A stretch of 64,000 nucleotides of DNA. Origin: Lates calcarifer (Eukaryota; Chordata; Actinopteri; Centropomidae). Both the position numbers and the translations under genes were made by a program. Positions 63,840 to 64,000 of this stretch are shown here, piece after piece. Location of the stretch: contig NC_066833.1 of NCBI RefSeq assembly GCF_001640805.2, positions 9,217,715 through 9,281,714 on the forward strand, in the 5' to 3' direction. Each line of letters begins with the position of its first letter. Positions within the stretch are counted from its first letter, which is position 1. The notes under the pieces are model-generated. The model ran no database searches. It had not been told where the DNA came from and was given only the letters and a program-made list of their open reading frames with translations.

Positions 63840-64000
63840 GAGCCACCTTGTACAGGGTAAGGTCTTGGCACCTGTTGCATTTGAACAACAGTGCCTCAGT
63901 ACCTGGGAAACCAGATAACAACAGACGTTAAGAGCTCTCAGTGGCTGTGGCTGTGTCAACAACGGCCCCCCCTTTCTGATGCCCGGGCACACACTTGTAT

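Larger units (their letters stand above)
54952..64000 (-). other. CAVIN2 intron 1 (partial, more than 9 kb)
   Basis: Runs from the acceptor of the CAVIN2 last exon to the window edge. No exon on either strand was recognised. Contents seen: a hairpin at 57486-57543, a teleost interspersed repeat at about 58395-58590, (GT)n at 62942-62964, (GGA)n at 63268-63314 and (AC)n at 63814-63839. Sequence around 63060-63240 is more GC/CpG-rich than the rest. A separate gene's promoter there cannot be excluded. Confidence 0.55.

Overview
This window is vertebrate genomic DNA, most likely from a ray-finned fish and probably a percomorph-type teleost. The evidence is short GT-AG introns (many 80-250 bp), recognisable vertebrate gene families, scattered microsatellites, and fragments of a GCTAAC/TTAGCATGCTAA-type intergenic repeat that I recall as common in percomorph fish. 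Every gene I can support lies on the minus strand, so transcription runs from high to low coordinates. No CRISPR, prophage, operon or intact transposon was seen.

Layout from low to high coordinate: (1) 1-8024, the 5' part of CTDSP1 (small CTD phosphatase 1), with coding exons 1 and 2 and a 6.9 kb first intron; the HAD catalytic exons lie beyond base 1. (2) 9489-11185, SPEGNB (SPEG neighbour protein): an IQ motif plus two Ig domains, four coding exons, a 5'UTR exon and a TATA-like box. (3) 13.9-40.0 kb, a complete SPEG (striated muscle preferentially expressed kinase). I reconstruct 41 coding exons for about 3,620 residues: nine Ig domains, two FN3 domains, two protein kinase domains and three long disordered exons. 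(4) 42.6-44.3 kb, a two-exon CXCR1/CXCR2-type chemokine receptor. (5) 46.1-49.15 kb, NABP1 (SOSS-B2, single-stranded DNA binding), six coding exons. (6) 50665-50746, tRNA-Ser(CGA). (7) 51.3-54.95 kb, the last coding exon and long 3'UTR of CAVIN2, with more than 9 kb of its intron running to the right edge; its first exon is outside the window.

SPEG and SPEGNB form a striated-muscle pair, and CAVIN2 is a caveola coat protein also used in muscle and endothelium. The others are a transcription and signalling phosphatase, a neutrophil chemokine receptor, a DNA-repair subunit and a tRNA. They are neighbours by chromosomal history, not a pathway: their human counterparts all map to chromosome 2q (2q35 and 2q32).

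The main anomalies are two single-base insertions that break the otherwise perfect SPEG reading frame (exon 1 near 39828, and exon 32 at 18724/18725). Others are a GC-AG intron and a 27-nt microexon in SPEG, a tetranucleotide repeat filling about half of a 103-bp SPEG intron, and a 26-bp-stem near-perfect hairpin in the CAVIN2 intron. I found no evidence of a novel biological system. Exon boundaries were read by eye from splice signals, phase and family resemblance, without transcript data.
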